From Candidatus Izemoplasmatales bacterium (GTDB lineage: Bacteria; Bacillota_I; Bacilli_A; Izemoplasmatales; Hujiaoplasmataceae): a stretch of 64,000 bases of DNA. The notes beneath the pieces were generated by a model. It saw nothing but the letters and a program-made list of their open reading frames with translations, was not told the DNA's origin and searched no databases. Shown one piece after another: positions 1 to 7,901 of the stretch (position 1 is the stretch's first letter; each line of letters opens with the position of its first letter). The position numbers were made by a program, and so were the translations under genes. The DNA is taken from assembly GCA_041649275.1 (NCBI GenBank), contig JBAZNL010000007.1, positions 1-64,000 of the forward strand. Direction: 5' to 3'.

Positions 1-95
1 TCTCGCTTCGCATGCCGGAGACCGCCGCGGAGTACGAGGCGGTCGCCGGCGCCGCGGTCGGCTTCTCCGTGGTCTTCGAGCGCCGTCCCGCCTGA
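1..95 (+). CDS. 3' end of a truncated gene, product unknown
   Basis: An open frame runs in from the left edge and stops at a TGA at 93-95, giving about 30 residues ending in FSVVFERRPA. The residues are ordinary for this genome (Ala/Val/Glu/Arg-rich), and no plus-strand signal competes with it. The fragment is too short to place in a family. The next plus-strand gene begins only 70 bp later behind its own -10 box, so the two are probably separate transcription units. Confidence 0.5.
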   Translation, partial: SLRMPETAAEYEAVAGAAVGFSVVFERRPA

Positions 96-112
96 GCGTC
101 CGCTGAGCGTCC

Positions 113-144
113 CGAAACGGGTTTCGCCGAATTCGTTTTATAAT
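113..144 (+). promoter_or_regulatory. promoter -10 with overlapping short palindrome
   Basis: A perfect TATAAT lies at 139-144, 22 bp before the ATG of the cytochrome-b5 lipoprotein. No good -35 is present. A CGAAAC/GTTTCG inverted repeat (arms 113-118 and 121-126) covers the place where the -35 would be. It resembles, but is not identical to, the 12-bp operators found near 23239 and 25561. Confidence 0.45.
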
Positions 145-165
145 GGATACGAAGAGGTGAAATCC

Positions 166-561
166 ATGAAATCACGCATCGTCCGCAGCCTCGCGCTGCT
201 TGTCGCCCTGTCCTTCCTCGCCGCATGCGGCGTCGAAACCACCACCGCCGCCACCACCGCCGCCACGACCGCATCCACCGGCACCGTCACCACGACGTCC
301 GGCTCGACCGCCGCGGTCACCACCACGCTCCGCTCGTTCACCCTGACCGAACTCGCCCAGTACAACGGCAACGGCGGCTCGACCGCCTACATCGCCGTGA
401 ACGGCATCGTCTACGACGTCACCCACGTCAGCGAATGGACCAACGGCTGGCACAAGGGCATGCATCTCGCCGGCACCGACGCCACCGCCGCGTTCGCCGA
501 CAGCCCCCACTCGGCCTCGTTCCTCAACCAGCTGACGAAGGTCGGCACCCTCGCCAGCTGA
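166..561 (+). CDS. lipoprotein with cytochrome b5-like heme/steroid-binding domain
   Basis: A 131-residue lipoprotein. The signal peptide ends in a LAAC lipobox (Cys21), followed by a Thr/Ala-rich tether to about residue 55 and one compact domain to the C-terminus. The domain carries the b5-like/MAPR pattern: FTLTELAQYNG, then AYIAVNGIVYDVT, then W-x2-GWHKGMHLAGTD. Known family members bind heme or a hydrophobic ligand, and here the domain would sit outside the membrane. I start at ATG 166 because GAAGAGG at 151-157 is correctly spaced for it; a GTG at 157 in the same frame lies inside that ribosome site. It stands alone and ends at a bidirectional terminator. Partner and ligand are unknown. 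Confidence 0.85.
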   Translation: MKSRIVRSLALLVALSFLAACGVETTTAATTAATTASTGTVTTTSGSTAAVTTTLRSFTLTELAQYNGNGGSTAYIAVNGIVYDVTHVSEWTNGWHKGMHLAGTDATAAFADSPHSASFLNQLTKVGTLAS

Positions 562-573
562 CGAAGGCGCAAG

Positions 574-611
574 AAAAAGTCCGGATTCCCGCAAGGGATC
601 CGGACTTTTTT
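574..611. terminator. bidirectional rho-independent terminator
   Basis: A 15-bp stem (576-590 with 595-609) closes on a GCAA loop. A-rich flank on the left and T-rich flank on the right make it work both ways, between the convergent b5 lipoprotein and the minus-strand membrane protein. Confidence 0.85.
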
Positions 612-616
612 CGCTT

Positions 617-1099
617 TCAGCCGTCCTTCCGCCGCACGCGGCAGCGGCCGCGACGCACCTCGAGGACGAGCAGGACGACGCCGAGGACGACGATCCCGAG
701 GGCGATGAGCTTGTATGGAAGTCCCGCGAACGGCAGGACCGCGACCGAGAGGGCGATCCCGATCGCCGCGAAGAACGAGACCACGCACGAGGTGCAGCCG
801 TACGTGAGCATTCCGAAGAAGACGGCCGCGGACCCGAGGAACGTGCCCTTGCCCTCCCGGCCGGAGAGCTTCACGTACGCCGTCGAAAGCGTCATCATGA
901 AGGCGGTGAGCCCGGCCATCGCGACGTTCAGGGCGACGTTCACGGCGACGAGCCAGCCGCCGTAGGCCGCGGCCATCGCCGCGTAGCCGCCGTTGAGCCG
1001 GTCGAGGACCAGGTAGATGACGGAGAAGAGGATGAAATAGGCGGCCGCGCCGAGGACCATCGGACGCTTCCGCATCATCGCCATGGCTTCACGGAGCAT
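617..1099 (-). CDS. four-helix integral membrane protein, unknown function
   Basis: A 160-residue protein with about four hydrophobic segments (near residues 12-32, 42-65, 85-110 and 120-145) and a basic C-terminal tail (RRGRCRVRRKDG). A GCTSC pair of cysteines lies in the third hydrophobic stretch. I do not recognise the family. Its ATG abuts the stop codon of msrB, and its ribosome site (GAAGGAGGGGGA) lies inside the end of msrB. The two are therefore co-transcribed and probably translationally coupled. The membrane cysteine pair next to a methionine sulfoxide reductase could mean a redox role, but that is only inference. Confidence 0.75.
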   Translation of the reverse strand: MLREAMAMMRKRPMVLGAAAYFILFSVIYLVLDRLNGGYAAMAAAYGGWLVAVNVALNVAMAGLTAFMMTLSTAYVKLSGREGKGTFLGSAAVFFGMLTYGCTSCVVSFFAAIGIALSVAVLPFAGLPYKLIALGIVVLGVVLLVLEVRRGRCRVRRKDG

Positions 1100-1540
1100 T
1101 CATTCCCCCTCCTTCTTCCCGAAGAGGCCGCGGTACGCGCCGTAGCCTTCGGCCTCGAGACGGTCTTCGGGGACGAAGCGGAGCGCGGCCGAGTTGATGC
1201 AGTAGCGCCGTCCGCCGCGTTCTTCGGGGCCGTCGTCGAAGACGTGCCCGAGGTGCGAGTCGGTCCCCCTGGCGCGCACTTCCGTCCGCACCATGAAGAA
1301 GGACCGGTCGGTCCTCGTCGTCACGGCGCCGAGCGGCTTTGCGAAGCTCGGCCAGCCGCAGCCGTGGTCGAACTTGTCGAGCGAGGAGAAGAGCGGTTCG
1401 CCGGAGATCCGGTCGACGTAGATGCCGGGGGCGAAATGGTCGTGGTATTCGTTGCGAAACGGCGGTTCGGTGCCGTTCTCGCGCATGACGCGGTATTGCA
1501 GCGGCGTCAGGACCTCCCTGAGCCGACGTTCGTCTTCCAT
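1100..1540 (-). CDS. msrB: peptide-methionine (R)-S-oxide reductase MsrB
   Basis: A 146-residue MsrB that reduces R-methionine sulfoxide in proteins. Visible family motifs are [22 protein letters not shown] and [13 protein letters not shown] with the catalytic Cys. The two CxxC pairs that bind structural zinc in many MsrBs are absent, so this is a zinc-free form. I start at ATG 1540, preceded by GGAAGGGG. An upstream in-frame ATG at 1558 overlaps a TATCAT -10-like box (1556-1561) and has no ribosome site. It is the first gene of a two-gene unit with the membrane protein downstream. No MsrA is seen in the window. Confidence 0.95.
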   Translation of the reverse strand: MEDERRLREVLTPLQYRVMRENGTEPPFRNEYHDHFAPGIYVDRISGEPLFSSLDKFDHGCGWPSFAKPLGAVTTRTDRSFFMVRTEVRARGTDSHLGHVFDDGPEERGGRRYCINSAALRFVPEDRLEAEGYGAYRGLFGKKEGE

Positions 1541-1628
1541 GTCGATCACCCCTTCCATGATAGCACGGATCGAAACGGAATGCGGCCGTGACGCATCGGG
1601 GATGGACGCCCGGCCGTGTCGGCCGTCT

Positions 1629-2873
1629 TCAGGCTTGCGCGCCCTCGCGGCCGACGGCGTTGTAGATCTTCCGGAACGAGGCGCGCATCCGGATCGGGAA
1701 CAGGAAGATCGCCGTGACCGAGACCAATGCGACCGAGGCGATGATCGTGCGGTAGCCGATGCCCGAGAATTCCGCGACCATTCCGACGGCGAGGCAGCCG
1801 ACGATCGTGCCGACGTTCATGAGGAGGCCCTGCGCGGCGTTCAGCCGTCCGCGCATCGCGGCCGGCAGGTACGCCTGCGTCGCCGACATGCGGATGTTGA
1901 AGGAGGTGACCGCGAGCAGGCCGGAGAGGAAGTACATCCCGACCATCACGGGATAGGGCATGAAGAGGAAGCTCGCGCTGATCGCCTCGATCGCGAAGTA
2001 GACGGCGACGGCGATCGCCAGCCGCCGCTTCGGCGGATAGACGAAGGCGTAGTGGACGATCCCGCCGACGATCCGTCCGATCGAGCTCGCGGTGATGAGC
2101 CACGAGAAGTGCTGGAGCGTGAACGTCTCGTGGGTCATGAAGTACGGCATCAGAAGCAGGTCGGGTCCCGCCCACGCGATCGAGAAGAACATGAAGAGCA
2201 GCCCGATCCCGAGCAGCCCCCGGTCGGTCTTGTAGAAGCGGAATCCCTCGCGCGCGTCATGGATGAACTGGAAGCGTTCGACCGGCTTCTCGTTCAGCGT
2301 CTCGCGGATCCGCATCCGTGTCTCGAAAATCGCCGCGGTCAGGTACGTCGCGGCGTTGAACGCCATCAGGATCGCGATCCCGTGGACGTAGGTGTCGACC
2401 ATGTAGGCCGCGATCGGCGTCATCACCGCGGCCGTGACCGGCCAGATCAGGCTCGAGATCGAATACGCCCGCGCGAACTGACCGTCCGGGATCGTATCCG
2501 GAAAGAGGCTCATGAAGGCGAGCTGGTAGACGGTATCGATGATTCCGAAGAAGGCCGCGAGGAGGGTGAAGACGACGACGTCGAAGAAACCGAGGAAGAG
2601 GATCAGGGCGACGAGGGTGAAGCAGGTCGCGGAGAGGAAGTCGAGGGAATAGATGATCTTCGCGCGCGAGTGGCGGTCGACGAACGGTCCCGCGAGGAAC
2701 GACGTGAGCATGCGAGGGACGATGTTCGCGACCGTGAAGAGCGCGAGCGTGAGCGGCGACCCGGTCTTCTGGTAGACGAGGAAGCCGAAGCCGATGCCGG
2801 CGCAGGCGGCGCCGAGGGCGGAGATGAACGATCCGAGGGTGAGGATCGTGAAATTCCTGTTCCAGAGGCGCAT
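1629..2873 (-). CDS. MFS transporter, DHA3-like drug exporter
   Basis: A 414-residue protein with twelve predicted membrane helices and the layout of the major facilitator superfamily, closest by eye to macrolide/enterobactin-type DHA3 exporters. The N-terminus is [15 protein letters not shown], and the loop between helices 2 and 3 carries [12 protein letters not shown], the usual D-R-x-x-R motif A variant. It would sit in the cell membrane and expel small molecules using the proton gradient; the substrate cannot be told. The ATG has a strong ribosome site (GGGGGGAGGACG), and a TATAAT -10 lies upstream at 2906-2911 on the minus strand. It is probably a single-gene unit. Confidence 0.85.
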   Translation of the reverse strand: MRLWNRNFTILTLGSFISALGAACAGIGFGFLVYQKTGSPLTLALFTVANIVPRMLTSFLAGPFVDRHSRAKIIYSLDFLSATCFTLVALILFLGFFDVVVFTLLAAFFGIIDTVYQLAFMSLFPDTIPDGQFARAYSISSLIWPVTAAVMTPIAAYMVDTYVHGIAILMAFNAATYLTAAIFETRMRIRETLNEKPVERFQFIHDAREGFRFYKTDRGLLGIGLLFMFFSIAWAGPDLLLMPYFMTHETFTLQHFSWLITASSIGRIVGGIVHYAFVYPPKRRLAIAVAVYFAIEAISASFLFMPYPVMVGMYFLSGLLAVTSFNIRMSATQAYLPAAMRGRLNAAQGLLMNVGTIVGCLAVGMVAEFSGIGYRTIIASVALVSVTAIFLFPIRMRASFRKIYNAVGREGAQA

Positions 2874-2905
2874 CGTCCTCCCCCCTTCCTTCCGTACCGC
2901 TCTCC

Positions 2906-2911
2906 ATTATA
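2906..2911 (-). promoter_or_regulatory. -10 box of the MFS gene
   Basis: A perfect TATAAT on the minus strand, 33 bp before the ATG at 2873; the -35 is weak. Confidence 0.45.
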
Positions 2912-2944
2912 CCGCGTTCTCCCGCGGAAACATCCCGGAACCAG

Positions 2945-2968
2945 GAAAAAACCGTCCGGAGACGGTTT
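2945..2968 (-). terminator. terminator of the MATE gene
   Basis: An 8-bp stem (2949-2956 with 2961-2968), a TCCG loop and a T-run in the minus-strand direction, just past the MATE stop codon. Confidence 0.85.
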
Positions 2969-2973
2969 GTCGT

Positions 2974-4371
2974 TCAGACGTCCGAAAGCGACATCTCGCG
3001 GTAGCCGAAGTTTTTCACCCGGCGGTGGAAGAGCGCGATCATGAAAAGCGCGATCAGGGCGGTGCCGGTGTTGGAGACGAACATCGCGTAGCCGAACGCC
3101 ACCGGTCCGACGCCCAGCTTCAGGGCGACGAGGAGGGTCGGGATGCGGAGGAAGAACAGCCTGATCAGGTTCAGGATGAACGTGACCTTCGTGATCTTGA
3201 AGCCGAGGAAGAAGCCGGCGGTGATGACGATCACGGCGGAGGTCACGACCGAGAACCGCTCCCACGCGAAGATCGTCGAAACGAGCGGGACGAGGCTTGC
3301 GTCGCCGCCGGTGAAGAGAAGGGCGAAGTCCTCGAGGAAGAACGTGAGGACGAACACCCCGGCGAAGCCCAACAGGGCGGAGAGCGTCATCGCCACCCCC
3401 CACGTCGAGAAGGCACGGCGGAGCTTCCGCGCCCCGAGGTTCTGGCTCGTGATCGCGGTCGTCGGATCCTCGAACACGGATGCGAGCGATCCGGCGGCGC
3501 TGCCGGTCTTCATCGCGAGCGAGAAGGCCGCGAGCGCCGAGGTGCCGTAGGCGGTCCCGATCGCGTTCACGAAGACGCGGCCGAGGCTGAAGAGCATCTT
3601 CCCGCCGATGACCGGCAGGGCGACCCGGAAGATCGGGAGCGAATAGTCCTTCGCGTAGCGGACGTCGCGGGCGCGGACCGCGATCGAGTTGCCTCGGCGG
3701 AATAGGGCGACCGCGGCGAGGATCGAAAGCAGTCCCTGGGCGATCAGGGTCGCGACCGCGACGGCGGTCATCCCGAAGCCAAGGCCGAGGACGAACCAGG
3801 CGGACAGGGCCATCTTGACGAGCATCGCGACGACGTTGAGCGCGAGGATCATGGCGGTGTTGCCCTTGGCCCGCTCGACGCCCATGTAGACCGAGTTGAA
3901 GGCGAGGACGACGGTCGAGGCCATCTGCACGAGATAGTACCCGAGGCCGCTTGCGACGACCTCGTCGGGCGTGCTCAGGACCGCGAGCAGGGGCTTCCAG
4001 AAGACCATCACGACGATCGCGAAGACGGTGCTCGCGACGAGCGAAAGCCAGAGCATCGCGCCGGCGTGGCGGCGCGCCTCCTCGTACTCGCCGGCGCCGT
4101 AGTGGCGCGCGACGAAGACCGTGCCGGCGGCGGCGATGCCGATGCCGATCGCCGAGACGACGGCCTTGATGTCGTCGAAGATGAGGAGCGACGCGACCGC
4201 GTCGGAACCGATGCGTCCCGCGAGGATCGTGTCGAAGAAGGCGTAGAGGTAGTTGAAGACGGCGTAGACCGCGAGCGGGAAGGTGATCGTCGCGACCACG
4301 CCCCAGAGGTTGCCGCTCAGGATGAAGGATCGCCGTCGCTCTTCGCGCGGCGACAGGTTCGTCGAATCCAT
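2974..4371 (-). CDS. MATE family efflux transporter
   Basis: A 465-residue polytopic protein with about twelve helices in two similar halves. Features typical of multidrug and toxic compound extrusion proteins are visible: the GRIGSDAVASLLIFDDI helix near the start, a RHYGAGEYEEARR loop after helix 3 and SQNLGARKLRRA in the second half. Family members export drugs or metabolites with Na+ or H+. The ATG at 4371 has the ribosome site AAAGGAGG. The gene follows the rhomboid gene with a 36-bp gap containing a run of ten G (4397-4406). It ends at a clear terminator. Confidence 0.92.
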   Translation of the reverse strand: MDSTNLSPREERRRSFILSGNLWGVVATITFPLAVYAVFNYLYAFFDTILAGRIGSDAVASLLIFDDIKAVVSAIGIGIAAAGTVFVARHYGAGEYEEARRHAGAMLWLSLVASTVFAIVVMVFWKPLLAVLSTPDEVVASGLGYYLVQMASTVVLAFNSVYMGVERAKGNTAMILALNVVAMLVKMALSAWFVLGLGFGMTAVAVATLIAQGLLSILAAVALFRRGNSIAVRARDVRYAKDYSLPIFRVALPVIGGKMLFSLGRVFVNAIGTAYGTSALAAFSLAMKTGSAAGSLASVFEDPTTAITSQNLGARKLRRAFSTWGVAMTLSALLGFAGVFVLTFFLEDFALLFTGGDASLVPLVSTIFAWERFSVVTSAVIVITAGFFLGFKITKVTFILNLIRLFFLRIPTLLVALKLGVGPVAFGYAMFVSNTGTALIALFMIALFHRRVKNFGYREMSLSDV

Positions 4372-4407
4372 CGGGGCCTCCTTTCGATCGCGGGTCGGGG
4401 GGGGGGA

Positions 4408-5067
4408 TCAGGCGGACGGATACCCGTCGTCGTCATCGTCCTCCGGTTCGACGCGCCGGCGGCGCGCGAAGTAGGGAACCTTCGGAATCAGCGCGACGGC
4501 CGCAAGCAGGCCGCAGCCGAAGCCGGCGAGATGGCCGATGACGCTGATGTTGGGGATCAGGAAGGTGATGGCGAAGTTGATCACGATCATCCGGCGGATC
4601 GCCGCGACCGACCCCGGCGTGTACCAGTGCGGGCGGACGAGGGTGATGTAGAACATCGCGGCCATGATGCCGTAGAGGGCGCCGCTCGCGCCGATCGTGA
4701 GGACGTAGGGTTTTCCGAAGAAGGCGATCACGAGGTTTCCGCCGATGCCGGCGAACAGATAGAGCGCGAGCTGGCGCGTCGGTCCGAGCGCGCGTTCCAT
4801 CGCCGTGCCGAGATAGTAGAGCGCGACCATGTTCATCGCGAAGTGGAGGATGCCGCCGTGGAGAAACATCGCGGCGAGGACCCGGAGCCATTCGCCGCCG
4901 TCGGTGACGTAGGCGGGTACGAGGCCGCCGAGGCGGACGAGGTTCTCCGTCGAGAAACCGCCGAGCAGAAGCGTGGCGACGAACATCGCGACGTTCAGGA
5001 CGATCAGGTCGGCGGTCACCGGCGTCTGCCGGAACAGGCGTTTCAGGAATTCGAAGATGCGTTCCAT
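4408..5067 (-). CDS. rhomboid family intramembrane serine protease
   Basis: A 219-residue rhomboid protease that cleaves transmembrane substrates inside the lipid bilayer. The catalytic Ser is in GASGALYG and the catalytic His in VIGHLAGFGCG. The HFAMNMVALYYLG helix with conserved His and Asn is also present. Six helices fit the bacterial basic form. The C-terminal tail is acidic (EPEDDDDDG). I start at ATG 5067, which has AAAGGAGGAT 5 bp before it; the longer frame to 5091 reads through that ribosome site. A TATAAT -10 lies at 5106-5111 on the minus strand. Confidence 0.93.
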   Translation of the reverse strand: MERIFEFLKRLFRQTPVTADLIVLNVAMFVATLLLGGFSTENLVRLGGLVPAYVTDGGEWLRVLAAMFLHGGILHFAMNMVALYYLGTAMERALGPTRQLALYLFAGIGGNLVIAFFGKPYVLTIGASGALYGIMAAMFYITLVRPHWYTPGSVAAIRRMIVINFAITFLIPNISVIGHLAGFGCGLLAAVALIPKVPYFARRRRVEPEDDDDDGYPSA

Positions 5068-5105
5068 GTCATCCTCCTTTCGCGCGACCATCGCGCGACA
5101 AGAAC

Positions 5106-5111
5106 ATTATA
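5106..5111 (-). promoter_or_regulatory. -10 box of the rhomboid gene
   Basis: TATAAT on the minus strand, about 40 bp before the rhomboid start; no clear -35. Confidence 0.4.
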
Positions 5112-5164
5112 CTACGAAGCGAGCGCCGATGCACGCGCACGCTCCGGAACGCGTCCGGCCGCGC

Positions 5165-6898
5165 TCAGGCCAGCGGCAGGCGGAAGGGCAGCGCCGGGAT
5201 CCCGTAGCCCGAGGCGAGGTTGGCGTCCTCGTTGCGGCTCCGGTATCCGTACGCCACGGCGGCGACCTGCGTCGTGTCGATCCCCTCGATGCGGATTTCG
5301 TCCTTGTCGAGGATCGTGCAGGCGACGTCCGTGCGGATGCCGTTCTTCAGGATCACCTCGACGGTCGCGACGGAAGCGGCGCTCCCGATCAGCCTGAGGC
5401 CGCGCGCGACGTGGTCGAACGCGATCGTGATCGTGGTCGCGTCGTACGCGATCGAGGCGACCGTCGGCGGCAGGAAGTCGACCGCGCCGTAGAAGAACGC
5501 GGTGTAGGCCTCCTTGCCGGCGCGTTCGCCGACGGGGATCTTCGCGACCGGATGGATCGGATCGGCCCAGGCGAACTGGCCGGCGGGAACGTTCCACGCG
5601 AGGCTCACGTCGTGGATCGGCACGAGCACCGTCGTCGCCGCGTAGCGGGGGTCCATGAGGACTTCCAACTGGGCCTGGCGGTGGTAGGCGAAGAAGACCT
5701 GCTTCGGGTTGGCGGCGGGTCCGAGGGTCGGATCGGCCCCGTCGTAGGGGGCGAGCTGGATCATCGCGAACGGCAACAACGTGCCGTCGCGGTTGAACCC
5801 GGCGCTCCAGGACTCGATCAACAGCGGGATCATCGCCAGGGAGGCGTCGTAGACGGGATCGCTCTCGCCCTGGTACCAGAGCACGCCGCCGATCGCGAAT
5901 CCGAGAAGCGGCGCGATCTTCTGGTTGTAGAGCGCCGACGGCTGGTTGTAGTTGTCCCAGCCGAATTCGTTCCAATGCGCGCGCGAAAGCGTCCATCCGA
6001 GGTCGTCGATGCGATCGAGCGCGGCTTCCGAAGCCTGCATCGTCTCCCGCGGGAGCCACGAATGGAGATACGATCCGCCCTTGGCGGTGTTCAGGATCGC
6101 GACCGGCATGTCGAGGTGTTCCTCGCCGAGGAGCCGCTTCAGCTCGCGGGCGAAGGCGTAGCCGATCGCCGAGCAGTCGAGGACGCCCGCGGCGGAATCG
6201 GCGACGGTCCAGGCGCCGCCCGCGACGTCGGCCGCCGGCGAAGACGGATACGACCCGTCGTGGTCGCCGATGGCCTGATCGAAGATGCGGATGCGGGAAT
6301 CGTCCGCGGCGTCCGCGAGCGCGACGCCGCCGTCCGCCTCCCGCACGGTCATGGCCATGTTCGACTGGCCGCCGGCGATCCAGACCTCGCCGACGAGGAC
6401 GTCGACGATCCGGATCTCGCGGACGGTGTCGGAGACGGTGAGGACGTAGGCGTCGAACGATCCGGGGAGCGCCGCCAGTTCGAGCGCGAAGGTGCCGTCG
6501 GCGGCGACGATCGCCGCGGCCGTCTCGAAGACCGACGGATCCTGCGCAAGGACGAGCTTGGCGAGCGCGATCCCGCCCGGGGTTCCGGTCCCGAAGACGC
6601 GGATCGGCTTGTTCCGCTGGAAGACGAGATGGTCCGCGAAGATCGAGGGCAACGCGATCGGAACCGTCGGCGCGAGGTAGTCGTATTGCGAAAGGTCGAA
6701 GTCGAGGGCGATGTCGGACGTCTCGTCCGCGCGGGTCGTGCGGACCGTCGTCGACAGCGCCGTGGGAAGCGTCGTGGTCGTCGCGACCGGCGTCCCGATC
6801 GTCGTCGATGCCGTCGTCGTCCCGAGGGTCGTCCCGGGGACGCAGGCGGAAAGGGCCAGGACCAGGGCGGAAAGCGCAAATGCCAGCAGTCTTCTCAT
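5165..6898 (-). CDS. sialate O-acetylesterase-like SGNH lipoprotein
   Basis: A 577-residue surface lipoprotein. The signal peptide has an LSAC lipobox (Cys19), followed by a Thr-rich tether to about residue 55. The rest matches the sialate O-acetylesterase family: an N-terminal beta region (FADHLVFQRNKPIRVFG), EVWIAGGQSNM with the nucleophile Ser near residue 180, VLWYQGESD near 341 and WADPIHPVAK (the Asp-x-x-His pair) near 447. Such enzymes remove acetyl groups from sugars of glycans or pectic polysaccharides. It is transcribed alone just downstream of the 7014-16539 polysaccharide operon, so de-acetylation of that operon's substrate is a reasonable but unproven role. Confidence 0.87.
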   Translation of the reverse strand: MRRLLAFALSALVLALSACVPGTTLGTTTASTTIGTPVATTTTLPTALSTTVRTTRADETSDIALDFDLSQYDYLAPTVPIALPSIFADHLVFQRNKPIRVFGTGTPGGIALAKLVLAQDPSVFETAAAIVAADGTFALELAALPGSFDAYVLTVSDTVREIRIVDVLVGEVWIAGGQSNMAMTVREADGGVALADAADDSRIRIFDQAIGDHDGSYPSSPAADVAGGAWTVADSAAGVLDCSAIGYAFARELKRLLGEEHLDMPVAILNTAKGGSYLHSWLPRETMQASEAALDRIDDLGWTLSRAHWNEFGWDNYNQPSALYNQKIAPLLGFAIGGVLWYQGESDPVYDASLAMIPLLIESWSAGFNRDGTLLPFAMIQLAPYDGADPTLGPAANPKQVFFAYHRQAQLEVLMDPRYAATTVLVPIHDVSLAWNVPAGQFAWADPIHPVAKIPVGERAGKEAYTAFFYGAVDFLPPTVASIAYDATTITIAFDHVARGLRLIGSAASVATVEVILKNGIRTDVACTILDKDEIRIEGIDTTQVAAVAYGYRSRNEDANLASGYGIPALPFRLPLA

Positions 6899-6939
6899 GA
6901 TGTGCCTCCGTGCGCGCCGTCGGACGCGCCGCTTGTTCC

Positions 6940-6945
6940 ATTATA
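6940..6945 (-). promoter_or_regulatory. -10 box of the esterase lipoprotein
   Basis: TATAAT on the minus strand, 42 bp before the ATG at 6898; -35 not evident. Confidence 0.4.
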
Positions 6946-6983
6946 CCGCGAAAGCGGCGGTTGCGCGCCTCTGATTCGACGCG

Positions 6984-7010
6984 AAAGAAAGGACGGACCG
7001 GAGTCCGTCC
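6984..7010 (-). terminator. terminator of the polysaccharide operon
   Basis: A GGACGGAC/GTCCGTCC stem (6991-6998 with 7003-7010) followed in the minus direction by TTTCTTTC, a few bases after the last stop codon of the seven-gene operon. Confidence 0.75.
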
Positions 7011-7013
7011 GCA

Positions 7014-7901
7014 TCACCGCGATGCGGCGTCGCGGTGCTGGAGGATGAAGGTGTCGACGGACCCGTCCTCGTGGAGGTCGACGATCCGGCCGCCCTTGGG
7101 AAGGACGGGGGCGCAGTAGTCGTAGTCGCCGGTGCAGCGGCCGAAGGCGTATTCCACGCCGTCGCGCTCGAAGGCGAAATCGTTCACGTGGTCGTGACCG
7201 TAGAAGACGGCCACGGTACGGCGGCGGACGAGCGCCTCCTCGAAGCCGAAATCGACCGGCGTGCAGGAGACGTTCTCGTTTCTCTCGCCGTGGAACCGCG
7301 TCGACCCCGGCTCATGGAACCGGCGGGCGGCGACGGGTGGAATGTGCTGGAAGACGACGCTTCCGACCGCGGTTCCGGCGGCTTCGAGGACGTCCTCGAA
7401 CCATTTCACCTGATGAGGACGGACGCCGTCGTAACCCCAGGTCGGCTTCCCGTCGATCGCATAGGTCGCGTCGACGCGGGTGTCGAGCCCGAAGACGATC
7501 CAGCGCGACCCGACCTCGAGGTAGAAGTCGGTTTCGCCGCGCTCGCCGTCGACCGCGGCGACGCGAATGTTCTTCGCCCGCGCGGCGATGTCGAAGAGCG
7601 CCTTCCGCGAGACGCCGTGCTCGGCGTCATGGTTTCCGAAGACGAAGGTCCAGGGGACGCCGAGGGCGTCCATCGCGTCGGAAAGCCGCGCGTAGACGAC
7701 CCTTGAGGATGCGGACATCGCCTGGTCGCCCGTGAGGAAGACGAGGTCGGGCTTCGCGAACGCGACGAGGTCGCCGATCCGGGCGAGGACGGCTTCGTCG
7801 CCCGAAACGTCCATGAGGTGCAGGTCGGTGAGCTGGAGGATGCGGAAGGGACGGCCGACGGGTGGATCGAGCCGGCCGGCAAAGCCGGGACGGACGTTCA
7901 T
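7014..7901 (-). CDS. calcineurin-like metallophosphoesterase
   Basis: A 295-residue cytosolic metallophosphoesterase. The metal-binding motifs appear in order: LQLTDLHLMD (D-x-H), FLTGDQ (GD), FVFGNHDAEHG (GNHD), FQHIPP and FYGHDHVNDF (GHDH). Relatives hydrolyse phosphodiesters or phosphomonoesters, and some Firmicute and Bacteroidetes members lie in polysaccharide loci with unknown substrates. Its ATG overlaps the TGA of the GH1 gene (ATGA at 7898-7901), so it is the translationally coupled last gene of the operon. A role on a phosphorylated sugar or a phosphate-decorated glycan is only inference. Confidence 0.88.
   Translation of the reverse strand: MNVRPGFAGRLDPPVGRPFRILQLTDLHLMDVSGDEAVLARIGDLVAFAKPDLVFLTGDQAMSASSRVVYARLSDAMDALGVPWTFVFGNHDAEHGVSRKALFDIAARAKNIRVAAVDGERGETDFYLEVGSRWIVFGLDTRVDATYAIDGKPTWGYDGVRPHQVKWFEDVLEAAGTAVGSVVFQHIPPVAARRFHEPGSTRFHGERNENVSCTPVDFGFEEALVRRRTVAVFYGHDHVNDFAFERDGVEYAFGRCTGDYDYCAPVLPKGGRIVDLHEDGSVDTFILQHRDAASR

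Noticed and set aside
113..126. CGAAAC-GG-GTTTCG as a third LacI operator
   Set aside because: Its arms are 2 bp farther apart than in the two strong sites, and it lies near an unrelated gene; kept only as a note on the promoter entry.
1422..3044. A 540-residue plus-strand frame across msrB, MFS and MATE genes
   Set aside because: Low-complexity charged sequence antisense to three real genes; no ribosome site.
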